A stretch of 64,000 nucleotides of DNA. It comes from Arcanobacterium phocae. Lineage in GTDB: Bacteria > Actinomycetota > Actinomycetes > Actinomycetales > Actinomycetaceae. The DNA lies in the NCBI RefSeq assembly GCF_018913465.1, contig NZ_JABAPM010000002.1, forward strand, positions 330,395 to 394,394. Reading direction: 5' to 3'. This document shows, one piece after another, positions 1-8,192 of this stretch. Within the stretch, counting starts at the first letter, position 1; each line of letters opens with the position of its first letter. Under the pieces are notes generated by a model. That model had not been told where the DNA came from and did no database searches. It saw nothing but the letters and a program-made list of their open reading frames with translations. The position numbers and the translations under genes are program-made.

Positions 1-751
1 TTACTCGGTACGCGAAGTGGACTCCCAGGGGATCCCAGGGGTGCCAGAAAATTTCGAATCGACGCAAACGGACGCGTTGACGATTACAAATTCACGCCTA
101 GTACACCCAACGATTGATATTGAAAAGTACACTCTCAATGAAGGCCTGATCCCTGGAGATCACGACGACGAAGCAGATCCTTACCAAATTCCTCTAGAAA
201 ATGTGGATGCCGGTACAGCAGTTGGCTTTGTTATCACAAACACCGGCGATATCGCATTAAAAGATTTACAGTTCACTGATGTAACAGATCCAAAGACAGC
301 TGGACGCGTCGCCGATATTCAATGTACTCTCAACGATCAACCAATAACAGTGACCGAGCTCGCTCGTTTTGAGGTTGGGGAAAAGATCTATTGCCAGGGC
401 AAACTCGCCAACATACAGTTAGGAGCATTTCACAAGGATATAGCTTCTATTCATGCAGTTTCAGTAGTACGCGATATAAAGGTTTCGGATTCTGATCCGT
501 GGCATGCAGTTACTCCAAAACCTGCACCTGAACCGGAACCATCTCCAGAACCAGAACCGGAACCACAACCTGAGCCAGACCCAGAACCATCTCCGTCTCC
601 GGACCCACAACCAGAACCAGAATCCAAACCGCATCTTGCTATCACAGGCATGGATCTAGACTCTGTCATGCTGGCGATGCTCGGTCTACTCGGAATCGGT
701 GTTGGATCTATTGGCATTACCACAATAACTATCAGAACACGTAAGGAATAA
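1..751 (+). CDS. C-terminal part of a sortase-anchored surface protein (5' truncated by window)
   Basis: The reading frame is open from base 2, so the true start lies outside the window; the GTG at 17 is probably internal. What is visible is an immunoglobulin-like or DUF11-like beta domain (contains VGFVITNTGD and LKDLQFTDVTD). It is followed by a spacer rich in Pro-Glu repeats (about bases 515-635), a sorting signal LAITG, a hydrophobic helix and a basic tail ending RTRKE. This is the usual layout of a sortase substrate displayed on the Gram-positive cell wall, with the Pro-rich segment spanning the wall. The motif is LAxTG rather than LPxTG, as in class E sortase substrates of high-GC Gram-positives. 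The ligand or function cannot be told from this part. A strong hairpin terminator follows. Confidence 0.8.
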   Translation, partial: YSVREVDSQGIPGVPENFESTQTDALTITNSRLVHPTIDIEKYTLNEGLIPGDHDDEADPYQIPLENVDAGTAVGFVITNTGDIALKDLQFTDVTDPKTAGRVADIQCTLNDQPITVTELARFEVGEKIYCQGKLANIQLGAFHKDIASIHAVSVVRDIKVSDSDPWHAVTPKPAPEPEPSPEPEPEPQPEPDPEPSPSPDPQPEPESKPHLAITGMDLDSVMLAMLGLLGIGVGSIGITTITIRTRKE

Positions 752-768
752 TCTCTTTCCTTTGGTGC

Positions 769-811
769 AAACGTGCGCTGTGGACAATAAATGAGTCTAC
801 AGCGCACGTTT
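769..811 (+). terminator. Hairpin terminator after the surface protein
   Basis: A perfect 13-bp inverted repeat (769-781 with 799-811) can be extended by four more pairs, including one G-U, and is followed by a short T-rich stretch. It lies 18 bases after the stop of the surface protein. Confidence 0.8.
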
Positions 812-856
812 TCATGCTCAGGTAATATAAACAAACAGTAGACTATTGGAGAAGAT

Positions 857-2923
857 ATGCAGGCCCTTGAACTTATCTTGTTACTGTTTTCTGTTATTTT
901 ATTGTCGACTGTTCTTGACCAGTTAGTTTCTGGATTGTCGCTCCCACTCATTCAAATTGCGATGGGATTGCTTGCGGCTTTAGTTATTGGCGAACCGTTT
1001 GCCCTTACGATCGACGCCGATCTGTTTCTGGTACTTTTCATTGCTCCGCTCTTATACGACGAATCGCGTAAAGTTTCAAAACGATCGTTAGCACGCCACA
1101 TGTCTTCGATTCTGTCTCTAGCGATCGGACTAGTTGTAGCAAGTGTCTTTGCAGTCGGATTCGTACTCCATTGGCTATCCCCTACTATCCCGTTAGCCGC
1201 AGCGCTCACACTTGGTGCAGCTCTCGGACCTACTGACGCAGTTGCTGTTACTGCACTGGCAAAAACAGCAAAACTAAACGAACGCCAAAAAGCTTTATTA
1301 TCTGGCGAAGCTCTTATCAATGATGCCTCCGGCATTGTTTCATTCCAATTTGCGGTAGCACTGGTAGTTACTGGAGTTTTCAGCATCCGTGAAGCGGCAA
1401 CGGCATTTGCTATCTCGTTTGGTGGCGGGCTTGTATGTGGCTTGGTTTTGGGGGTCGTGGTTCTAGCTGTGACTCGTGCAGTCCGCAGTGTGGGCTTGGA
1501 GTCTACCGTGTTCCACGTGACGTTCGAGATTTTCACTCCGTTTGCTATCTATCTCGTTGCAGAGTCATTACATGTTAGTGGTGTTCTTGCGGTGGTTGGT
1601 GCCGGATTATTAGTCACGTTAGCGCCGTTACCTTCTACGGTTTACACAGCTCGGGTATCACTTGTTTCTTCCGGAGTATGGGAAGTGCTCAGCTTTATCC
1701 TCAATGGTGTTGTTTTCGTGTTTCTTGGTTCGAATTTGCCAAGCATCGTCACAAATTCGTGGGAACAGTCTGCAGATCCGCTAGCACTCTTAGGAATGGT
1801 CATTGCCGGCACTGCAGTAGTTGTCGTCGTGCGCTATCTTTGGATCGTAATTGCCGATTTCATCAGCATGAAACGTGGTGGGCTACCTGGTTTTCCTTCG
1901 TTACGCAGTGTTTTATTACCTTCTTTAGTGACGACGTTGGGTGGTCCAAAAGGCGCTGTCACACTCACAATCGCGTTCACATTACCGTACGGGATTATTG
2001 GCGCGCACGGTCAATCTATCCGTGATGAGCTTATTTTCTTAGCATCAGGGATTATTTTGTTTACGCTTCTTCTTGCTAATTTTATTGTCCCGCGTCTGGC
2101 ACCTTTCCAGGTCTCTGCACAGGAAAAAACACGAGAGAACGACGTACGAGCAGCTGTGTTGCGTCTCCTTATTAAATCAATGACTACTAAGTTCGAGACT
2201 CAGTATCCCATTGCACTGGCATTGTTTGTTAGCCGTTACCGACGCGAAATTGCAGAGCTAACTGCCGGTGATGACTTCGCTACCGCAAACCGTCAACTGC
2301 GGTTGGAATTGATTTTCCGACAACGCGAATTTATTGACGATATGTTGTCTCAGAACGAGATTTCAGTTGCTACTCACCATGCGCTAGACCATACGTTAGA
2401 ACGTCTGTTGCAGGTTATGAAGCATCGTCGCAGTGGTGCCTTTAATATCAAAGGCATGTGGGCATTTATCACCAGCCGGATAAGGATCTTTCTTGATGAC
2501 CACAGCTCCGATAAAGCCCCTGACTCAGTTGCGCAGTTACGCCATGCACGATTAGAACTCGAAAAGTTTGCAATCTCATTTTTAGAATCCGCAACTATTG
2601 ATTCAGAGAATGCCGAAAACGTACGCAAATTCCTGCTACGTGAACACAATGACATGCTTCGCCAGCTAGAACAATCTTCTCATAGACAATATCCAGCTAT
2701 ACCCGAAACACAAGACGCATCAAACACAGCCCATGACCCGGAAACTCCATCCAGAACAATGGGCGAACAACTAAATTTACTAGAAGTTGAGGCACTCCGT
2801 CTTGAGTTAGGATGCATCCAAGAGCTACGTGAAGACGGTCAGATAACATTGAAGGAAGCACAAATGCTCCGCGATGAAATCTATCTGCTACAGATGAACC
2901 TTTCTGACCTAGGTACCCACTAA
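857..2923 (+). CDS. CPA1-family Na+/H+ antiporter with long cytoplasmic tail
   Basis: This integral membrane protein is expected to exchange cytoplasmic Na+ (or K+) for protons, for pH and salt homeostasis. The first ~420 residues are a run of hydrophobic helices with the CPA1 hallmarks: GPTDAVAV at 124-131 and SGEALINDASG at 149-159, holding the Asp residues of the ion site. Residues ~430-688 are hydrophilic and helical, a cytoplasmic regulatory tail as in NhaP/NhaK proteins. Length 688 aa suits the family. A GGAGAAG ribosome site sits 5 bases before ATG 857. It is monocistronic, between a terminator and the deoxynucleoside kinase gene. Family assignment is firm; the preferred cation is not known. 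Confidence 0.92.
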   Translation: MQALELILLLFSVILLSTVLDQLVSGLSLPLIQIAMGLLAALVIGEPFALTIDADLFLVLFIAPLLYDESRKVSKRSLARHMSSILSLAIGLVVASVFAVGFVLHWLSPTIPLAAALTLGAALGPTDAVAVTALAKTAKLNERQKALLSGEALINDASGIVSFQFAVALVVTGVFSIREAATAFAISFGGGLVCGLVLGVVVLAVTRAVRSVGLESTVFHVTFEIFTPFAIYLVAESLHVSGVLAVVGAGLLVTLAPLPSTVYTARVSLVSSGVWEVLSFILNGVVFVFLGSNLPSIVTNSWEQSADPLALLGMVIAGTAVVVVVRYLWIVIADFISMKRGGLPGFPSLRSVLLPSLVTTLGGPKGAVTLTIAFTLPYGIIGAHGQSIRDELIFLASGIILFTLLLANFIVPRLAPFQVSAQEKTRENDVRAAVLRLLIKSMTTKFETQYPIALALFVSRYRREIAELTAGDDFATANRQLRLELIFRQREFIDDMLSQNEISVATHHALDHTLERLLQVMKHRRSGAFNIKGMWAFITSRIRIFLDDHSSDKAPDSVAQLRHARLELEKFAISFLESATIDSENAENVRKFLLREHNDMLRQLEQSSHRQYPAIPETQDASNTAHDPETPSRTMGEQLNLLEVEALRLELGCIQELREDGQITLKEAQMLRDEIYLLQMNLSDLGTH

Positions 2924-3009
2924 ATATTGCCCACACAAACATTAGAAACACTATATTTGCGGACCTTTTCACATCAATTGATAAAGCACAACCACCCATA
3001 AGGGAATAA

Positions 3010-3027
3010 AATTAACCTTGGTTAATT
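3010..3027. promoter_or_regulatory. Palindromic operator-like site upstream of the deoxynucleoside kinase
   Basis: A perfect 8-2-8 inverted repeat, AATTAACC-tt-GGTTAATT, ends 22 bases before the kinase start. It is AT-rich and lies where a promoter or operator would be. It is not followed by a T tract, so it does not look like a terminator. The cognate regulator is unknown. Confidence 0.45.
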
Positions 3028-3049
3028 TACTATTTGGCTGAGGAGAATC

Positions 3050-3718
3050 ATGCTAGTTGTCGGCGGAATGATCGGAGTTGGCAAGACTACTCTTGCGTCA
3101 GTAGTTGCAGCAGACCTCAATATCGATCTTTACACGGAAAATGTTGATGACAACGATATTCTCCCTCTTTTCTACACTGCGTCTGAAGAAGAACAGATCT
3201 TTAAGCGTTACCCGTTCTTGTTGCAGCTCGAGTTCCTGACGTCGCGTTACCGGGACATCAAGCGTGCCCTATTTGGTGGTCCAGCGATTATGGATCGGTC
3301 GATTTACGAAGACTGGTATTTTGCAAAGGTCAACACTGATTTGGGTCGCATTTCTCCAGAGGAATTCCGTCTTTACGCCAAGATCCTTGATGAAATGATG
3401 AAGGAAATCGCGCAGTTCCCGAAGAAAGCCCCGGATCTCATGATCTATCTGCACGCCTCGTTCGATACGATTATGGAACGCATCGGGGCTCGTGGGCGCG
3501 ACTTCGAACAAGACGAGAAGCTTGTTTCCTATTACCGCACCCTGTGGGAGGGTTACGACGATTGGGTACACAACCACTACTCAGCATCCCCAGTACTCAT
3601 GGTTAACGCAGACGAATTCGATTTCTTCCGTGCCGAGGATCGCAAATTCCTCGTTGAGCAGGTGGAAAAGCTTCAATTTAACCCTACGGCTCAGTATATG
3701 ACGCTGTCTCGCGATTAA
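3050..3718 (+). CDS. Deoxynucleoside kinase (dAK/dGK/dCK family)
   Basis: This cytosolic salvage enzyme phosphorylates deoxynucleosides to dNMPs with a nucleoside triphosphate donor. A P-loop GGMIGVGKTT (residues 5-14) and the DRS motif (82-84, MDRSIYED) that contacts base and sugar are visible, as is the QLEFLTSRY helix and a lid region RIGARGRDFEQDE. Its 222 aa match bacterial dNK proteins. The start is supported by GAGGAGAATC before ATG 3050. An inverted repeat lies just upstream. The gene ends 12 bases from the convergent BCCT gene with no obvious terminator between. Which deoxynucleoside is preferred cannot be read from the sequence. Confidence 0.9.
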   Translation: MLVVGGMIGVGKTTLASVVAADLNIDLYTENVDDNDILPLFYTASEEEQIFKRYPFLLQLEFLTSRYRDIKRALFGGPAIMDRSIYEDWYFAKVNTDLGRISPEEFRLYAKILDEMMKEIAQFPKKAPDLMIYLHASFDTIMERIGARGRDFEQDEKLVSYYRTLWEGYDDWVHNHYSASPVLMVNADEFDFFRAEDRKFLVEQVEKLQFNPTAQYMTLSRD

Positions 3719-3730
3719 ATTGTCGCGATA

Positions 3731-5800
3731 CTAAAATTCGCCGAATTCATTGTCACGCATAAACCGTTCAAACTGATTTATCACATCACAAATAATTGCT
3801 TCCGCAGAATATCCCATAATGTCATACGGCTCTTCATCTAAGCTTGTCTGAACTTCTATTCGAGTAGAACGGTCATTCTCAGTTGGGATTTGAGTTCCAT
3901 AAACCATCGCTGGGCCATCAATAGAAATTGTTCGATAATAGAAGTCTCCTTGAGCACCCGTGATGTGTAATGTTAGGTGGTCATAGACAACGCGATCTGT
4001 TTCTGGATATACATAGTTATCGTCGCCCGAGACCACCGCCGAATAAGCACCCTGTTTATCAATCTCAGTAACCACTGCTTCTAACGCCTGCCGAACAACT
4101 CGATCCAGATAGTTTTGAGCTTGTTGCGGGGTCACAGTTCCAAATAATTGTGCAAGACGTTCTTTCCACGAAGCGCTCTGCGAAAAGCTCGTTGCCGCCA
4201 ACGAACCGATCCCAAGCGAGTAGGTTGCAGAACGAGCTTTCATAGTTTTTCTATCACGGCTTATTTCCTTATAGAAACCAACCATGGTTAAAGCGATGAC
4301 GAAAGCAAATGGCAGGCCCATGATGACTGTCGCCGATTGCAATGCAGGTATCCCACCAACAAATAACATCCCAACAGTTAAAACTCCGGTCAGTGACGCC
4401 CAGAATACCCGCAACCACGGCCGCGCATCCGTCGTCGGCGATGGCAAAACTGAACACAAGTTTGCTACTACTAGGGCGCCTGAATCAGCAGACGTTACAT
4501 AGAACAAGAATCCGACAGCAGTCGCAAGCAATACAATCGCTGTCCCACCTGGAACCTGCTGTAACAAATGATAAAAACCAAGCTCCGGGGTATTGAGAGT
4601 AATCCGCGCAAATTCTGGCCCGTCGTCGGCGCGCAAAATATAGTCGATCGCACGGTTACCAAAAATAGAAATCCACATCACAACATAAAGAAATGGAATC
4701 GTCATTACACCAAAAACAAATTGTCGGATAGTGCGGCCACGAGAAATTCGTGCCAAAAACATTCCAACAAATGACGCCCACGCCACCCACCAGGCCCAGA
4801 AGAACAGCGTCCACGCGTTCTTCCAGATTTCAACATCAGAATAAGCCATCGTATCCATCGTCATCTGCGGGAAGTAAGCTACGAGATCACCAATGTTTGA
4901 AACCATGGCGTTCATCAAGAATTCTGGACGCCCGGTGGCCAGCACCCATCCCACTAGGACGATCGCTGCAATAACGTTAATCTGCGAAAGAATACGTATC
5001 CCCCGCGAGACACCCGACACGGCCGAAATGATCGCCATCAAAACGGCGACGAATATTAGAACAGTTTGGGTTACTAGGCCTCGTTGGATCCCAAACATTA
5101 TTTCGAGTCCAACGTTGATTTGGACGACGCCGATTCCGAGGGTTGTTACGACGCCGAAAACGGCACCAAGAATGGCTGCAATATCAACAATGTCTCCGAA
5201 AATGCCAGCCATGCATTTTTCTCCGAAGACGGGTTCTAGTGCAGTGCGAGCCGCGATTGGGCGGCCACGACGGTATGCGAAGTAACCAAGCGCCAGCCCC
5301 ATCAGGGCGTACATTGCCCAGCCGGTTATTCCATAATGGAAAATGGCCCAAACAGGGGCTTGTTCCGCAGCAGTGACCGACTGCGGTGTACCTTGTGGCG
5401 GTTTCATAAACTGTGATACGGGTTCTGCTACCGAAAAGAATAAGATATCTGTTCCGATACCAGCAGCGAAGAGCATAGACGCCCACGCTAGATTCGAATA
5501 TTCAGGACGAGAGTCTGACGACGACAAGCGGATGTCACCATATCGAGAAAGCGCAATATAGAAAACAAAAACAACTGTCGCTGTTCCTAATAAAATATAG
5601 AACCAGCCGAACCATCTGCCAATCCATAATGTAACTACACTCAGAACATGCCCTGCAGCTTCTGGCCCAATAATTGTCCATAGGACTAGAGCTCCGATTG
5701 ACAATGCAGCGCCCCAAAACACTCTGCGCTTAACTACTATTGCCCGATTCGGTTCAAGCGTCGCGTTCACCCGTCTCATTTCCGTTCTTGCTAGCATCAT
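3731..5800 (-). CDS. betT: BCCT-family transporter, BetT-like (choline/glycine betaine)
   Basis: A secondary transporter that imports choline or a related quaternary ammonium compound, for osmoprotection. There are about twelve hydrophobic segments, and the BetT-type sequence FAAGIGTDILFFSVAEP lies in the region where betaine-only carriers differ. The BCCT signature WAWWVAWASFVGMFLARISRGRTIR is present. A hydrophilic C-terminal domain of ~170 residues, like the osmoregulatory tail of BetT, accounts for the ~690-aa length. The open frame reaches a TTG at 5839, but the Cys-rich extra residues are not typical of the family. ATG 5800 (or 5797, 5779) is more likely and the start is uncertain. No betaine-synthesis genes are nearby, so imported substrate may be used directly. 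Confidence 0.88.
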   Translation of the reverse strand: MMLARTEMRRVNATLEPNRAIVVKRRVFWGAALSIGALVLWTIIGPEAAGHVLSVVTLWIGRWFGWFYILLGTATVVFVFYIALSRYGDIRLSSSDSRPEYSNLAWASMLFAAGIGTDILFFSVAEPVSQFMKPPQGTPQSVTAAEQAPVWAIFHYGITGWAMYALMGLALGYFAYRRGRPIAARTALEPVFGEKCMAGIFGDIVDIAAILGAVFGVVTTLGIGVVQINVGLEIMFGIQRGLVTQTVLIFVAVLMAIISAVSGVSRGIRILSQINVIAAIVLVGWVLATGRPEFLMNAMVSNIGDLVAYFPQMTMDTMAYSDVEIWKNAWTLFFWAWWVAWASFVGMFLARISRGRTIRQFVFGVMTIPFLYVVMWISIFGNRAIDYILRADDGPEFARITLNTPELGFYHLLQQVPGGTAIVLLATAVGFLFYVTSADSGALVVANLCSVLPSPTTDARPWLRVFWASLTGVLTVGMLFVGGIPALQSATVIMGLPFAFVIALTMVGFYKEISRDRKTMKARSATYSLGIGSLAATSFSQSASWKERLAQLFGTVTPQQAQNYLDRVVRQALEAVVTEIDKQGAYSAVVSGDDNYVYPETDRVVYDHLTLHITGAQGDFYYRTISIDGPAMVYGTQIPTENDRSTRIEVQTSLDEEPYDIMGYSAEAIICDVINQFERFMRDNEFGEF

Positions 5801-5873
5801 ATCCGTCTTAGATTTACCACACGTGGAGCACTGTGCCAACCCTACGTGCAGCTATGCGCTTGCCTCCGAACAT

Positions 5874-5890
5874 ATAATGACTCTCATTAT
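5874..5890. promoter_or_regulatory. Inverted repeat upstream of the ArsR-type regulator
   Basis: ATAATGA-ctc-TCATTAT forms a 7-3-7 inverted repeat about 50 bases before the regulator gene. A second, looser repeat (ACATAT 5902-5907 with ATATGT 5922-5927) flanks the likely promoter. Both are plausible operators for autoregulation or for a metal regulator acting on this locus. This is inference from position and symmetry only. Confidence 0.4.
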
Positions 5891-5941
5891 TACTTAAATA
5901 AACATATTGTAATTCTTTTATATATGTGTCATGATTAAGGC

Positions 5942-6274
5942 ATGGACATCCTGAACGGACTGCCACAAGCAGCAGAACTTTTCAAAGCACTCGGTAACGA
6001 ATCACGCCTAGCGCTCCTCGTTTTGCTCGATAAACAACCACTCGGAGTGGGCGCGCTTGCTGAGCAAGCACATATGTCTCAACCGCTGGTTTCCCAGCAC
6101 CTTCGTACACTTCGAGCAGTCGGCCTTGTCACCTCTACCCGTCACGGGAAAGAGATGATCTATCAGGTAGCTGATGTGCACGTAGCACACGTCGTTGCAG
6201 ATGCCCTCATCCATGTTCAAGAATCAGTGGATTCTTATTCCCTACCCCATCCGCACGATGACCATCGTGCATGA
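5942..6274 (+). CDS. ArsR/SmtB-family zinc-sensing repressor
   Basis: A dimeric winged-helix regulator of 110 aa. The recognition-helix segment MSQPLVSQHLRTLRAVGLV (45-63) is typical of the family. The last helix carries Asp78, His80, His91 and Glu94, matching in identity and spacing the alpha-5 zinc site of SmtB/CzrA (Asp-x-His ... His-x-x-Glu), so metal-released repression by Zn(II) is expected. The C-terminus adds a His-rich tail (LPHPHDDHRA). The next gene, 16 bases on and probably co-transcribed, encodes a histidine-rich protein, which strengthens the metal role. The metal specificity is inferred from the ligands. Confidence 0.9.
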   Translation: MDILNGLPQAAELFKALGNESRLALLVLLDKQPLGVGALAEQAHMSQPLVSQHLRTLRAVGLVTSTRHGKEMIYQVADVHVAHVVADALIHVQESVDSYSLPHPHDDHRA

Positions 6275-6290
6275 CAGAAAGAAGCCAACA

Positions 6291-6587
6291 ATGACAATTA
6301 GCGATCTCCACGCCGAGCACACCGTAGCCGAACACAAGCACGGCGAAGGCTGTGGCCACGAAGCTATCCAGCATGGCGACCACATCGATTACGTGCATGG
6401 CACCCACCATCACGCCCTCCACGGTGACCACTACGACGAGCATGAAGCAGTAGCCGAACACACTGTTTCCGAACACAAGCACGGCGAGGGCTGCGGCCAC
6501 GAAGCTGTCCAACACGGAGACCACGTCGATTACATCCACGATGGTCATCGCCATGCACTCCACGGCGAACACTACGACGAGCACTGA
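6291..6587 (+). CDS. Histidine-rich metal-binding protein with two tandem 43-residue repeats
   Basis: A 98-aa cytosolic protein with no signal peptide. Residues 9-51 and 56-98 are two near-identical copies of a unit containing EHKHGEGCGHEA, HGDH, DY(V/I)H, a His cluster, ALHG and HYDEH. About a quarter of residues are His, with one Cys per unit. Such units occur singly in actinobacterial proteins encoded beside ArsR regulators or zinc transporters. A role in binding, buffering or delivering Zn(II) is inferred. ATG 6291 is chosen because the repeat begins just after it and a purine-rich AGAAAGAAG precedes it; the longer open frame upstream overlaps the regulator gene. A terminator follows. Confidence 0.85.
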   Translation: MTISDLHAEHTVAEHKHGEGCGHEAIQHGDHIDYVHGTHHHALHGDHYDEHEAVAEHTVSEHKHGEGCGHEAVQHGDHVDYIHDGHRHALHGEHYDEH

Positions 6588-6606
6588 GCCATACCACTGA
6601 AGCAAT

Positions 6607-6655
6607 AAAACAATAGCCGGGAATCCACTCATAGTGAATTCCCGGCTATTGTTTT
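6607..6655. terminator. Bidirectional terminator between the His-rich gene and the convergent reductase
   Basis: A 23-position stem with one mismatch (6607-6629 with 6633-6655) and a 3-base loop is flanked by A-run and T-run, so it can act on both strands. Confidence 0.9.
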
Positions 6656-6670
6656 CTGCATTCAATACTA

Positions 6671-8011
6671 TTACAGCACACCATTAAACATCTCTGTTGA
6701 CGACGGATGTGTCCAAATACCATCCCGCAACTGGCTAGCAGTTGCACCAACGCGGATCGCCAACGCAACCATATTGATCAACTCCTGCGAGTCAATACAA
6801 TGCAATGACGCTCCCAGAATCTTATCTGTCTGCGCATCAATAACAAACTTCACTGAGCCTGCCGAATTACCAATGATCTTTGGCCGCGGCATGACTGCAA
6901 TCTTGGCGATATCAGCCTGCGCAATACGCACATCTCGCCCCTCAGCAACAGCCTGTTCTTGCGTCAAACCAACGCCAGACAACGGTGGATTTAAAAATGC
7001 TGTCCACGGCACAGCAACGCGATCTTTCGTAGATCTCTTACTGCTCCCCAACAAATCATCCAAAACGATCCGGTGATCGTCGTATGAGATGTAGGTAAAC
7101 TGCGGTCCGCCATTAATATCACCTACCGCATAAACCCCTGGAACACTCGTCCGCAGTTTTTCATCGACACGAATAAATCCACGCTTATCTATCTCAATTC
7201 CTGCTTTTACCAAATCAAGATCGCCAGCTGTTGAAGCACGTCCTACCGCCACGAGAACTGCATCAGCATCGAATTGTCCTTTATCGGTATGCACAGTCAA
7301 GCCGTTCTCAGACTTGGAAATCTCCGAAACGGCCTGGCTTAAGACAAAGTGAATTCCTTGATCCTCCATCGTCTGCTTGACGCTAGCGGCCACATCGTCG
7401 TCGAGCCGAGGTAGTAGCTTGCCTGCCGGATCGATAACAGTCACATCAGAACCAAAATCATTCATCATGGTGGCAAACTCGAGTCCAATAAAGCTACCGC
7501 CTACGATCACAAGCTTTCGCGGTAATGGCTGAACATGCTGGATCGTCGTCGAATCATAAACGCCTGGCAAATCAATCCCTGGGATCGGTGGATGAGCAGG
7601 AACCGTACCAGTATTAATAATGATCGTCCCAGCCGAAATTTCCAACTCCTCAGCCTCACCGACCGTCGGTACTACCTTCACTCGATGGCTATCAACGAAT
7701 TGTGCCCGGCCATCGATCAGCGTGACTCTGCCCTCAAGCATCGCATGGTTTGCGGCACGCAGACGCGCAATAAACTCGTCCCGATGCGCAACAGACTTTT
7801 CAAAATATTCTGCAGGAGAATCAGCTTCGCGGCGGTCGTGTGCACTAGTAATTAACGTTTTTGTTGGTACACAGCCAATGTTGATACAAGTTCCGCCATA
7901 CATCGAAGCTGACTTTTCGACCAGCGCTACCGACTTTCCCTGCTCTGCTAGCTTTCCAGCCAACGTCTTTCCAGCTTTGCCCCATCCGATAACCAAAACA
8001 TCAACATTCAT
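6671..8011 (-). CDS. rclA: RclA-like flavoprotein disulfide reductase (MerA/RclA branch)
   Basis: A FAD- and NAD(P)H-dependent enzyme of the pyridine nucleotide-disulfide oxidoreductase family, 446 aa. The N-terminal VIGWGKAGKTLA dinucleotide fold and GGTCINIGCVPTKTL, with the redox pair Cys42/Cys47, closely resemble E. coli RclA. RclA-type enzymes protect against hypochlorous or hypothiocyanous acid; that role is inferred here. A second nucleotide fold (VIVGGSFIGLEFA) and the C-terminal dimer domain (WTHPSSTEMFNGVL) are present. The open frame runs to 8134, but ATG 8011 follows GGAGGTAAAGGAAG and begins right at the FAD fold, so it is the start. It is monocistronic. A defence role against host oxidants would fit a mucosal bacterium. 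Confidence 0.88.
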   Translation of the reverse strand: MNVDVLVIGWGKAGKTLAGKLAEQGKSVALVEKSASMYGGTCINIGCVPTKTLITSAHDRREADSPAEYFEKSVAHRDEFIARLRAANHAMLEGRVTLIDGRAQFVDSHRVKVVPTVGEAEELEISAGTIIINTGTVPAHPPIPGIDLPGVYDSTTIQHVQPLPRKLVIVGGSFIGLEFATMMNDFGSDVTVIDPAGKLLPRLDDDVAASVKQTMEDQGIHFVLSQAVSEISKSENGLTVHTDKGQFDADAVLVAVGRASTAGDLDLVKAGIEIDKRGFIRVDEKLRTSVPGVYAVGDINGGPQFTYISYDDHRIVLDDLLGSSKRSTKDRVAVPWTAFLNPPLSGVGLTQEQAVAEGRDVRIAQADIAKIAVMPRPKIIGNSAGSVKFVIDAQTDKILGASLHCIDSQELINMVALAIRVGATASQLRDGIWTHPSSTEMFNGVL

Positions 8012-8192
8012 AGCCAAATCTTCCTTTACCTCCGAGATACGGTACTGAAACGGTTCCATCATGGTTTTTATTCCGACGACGCCGTCGGCTCCGCTATTAT
8101 TTGGCCAGAGCGAACACAAGCGGTCTACACACACGTCCTCGCGATACAGTGATGGTACTCATTAATACAAATGCCCAGCGAAAGGATATCTC

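Noticed and set aside
451..951. 166-codon open frame on the minus strand with Ser/Gly repeats
   Set aside because: It is the antisense of the Pro-Glu spacer of the surface protein; the repeat pattern is a shadow, and it runs into the promoter of the next gene.
952..1536. 194-codon minus-strand frame inside the CPA1 antiporter gene
   Set aside because: Antisense shadow of a conserved coding region, with Ala/Thr-rich composition and no family features.
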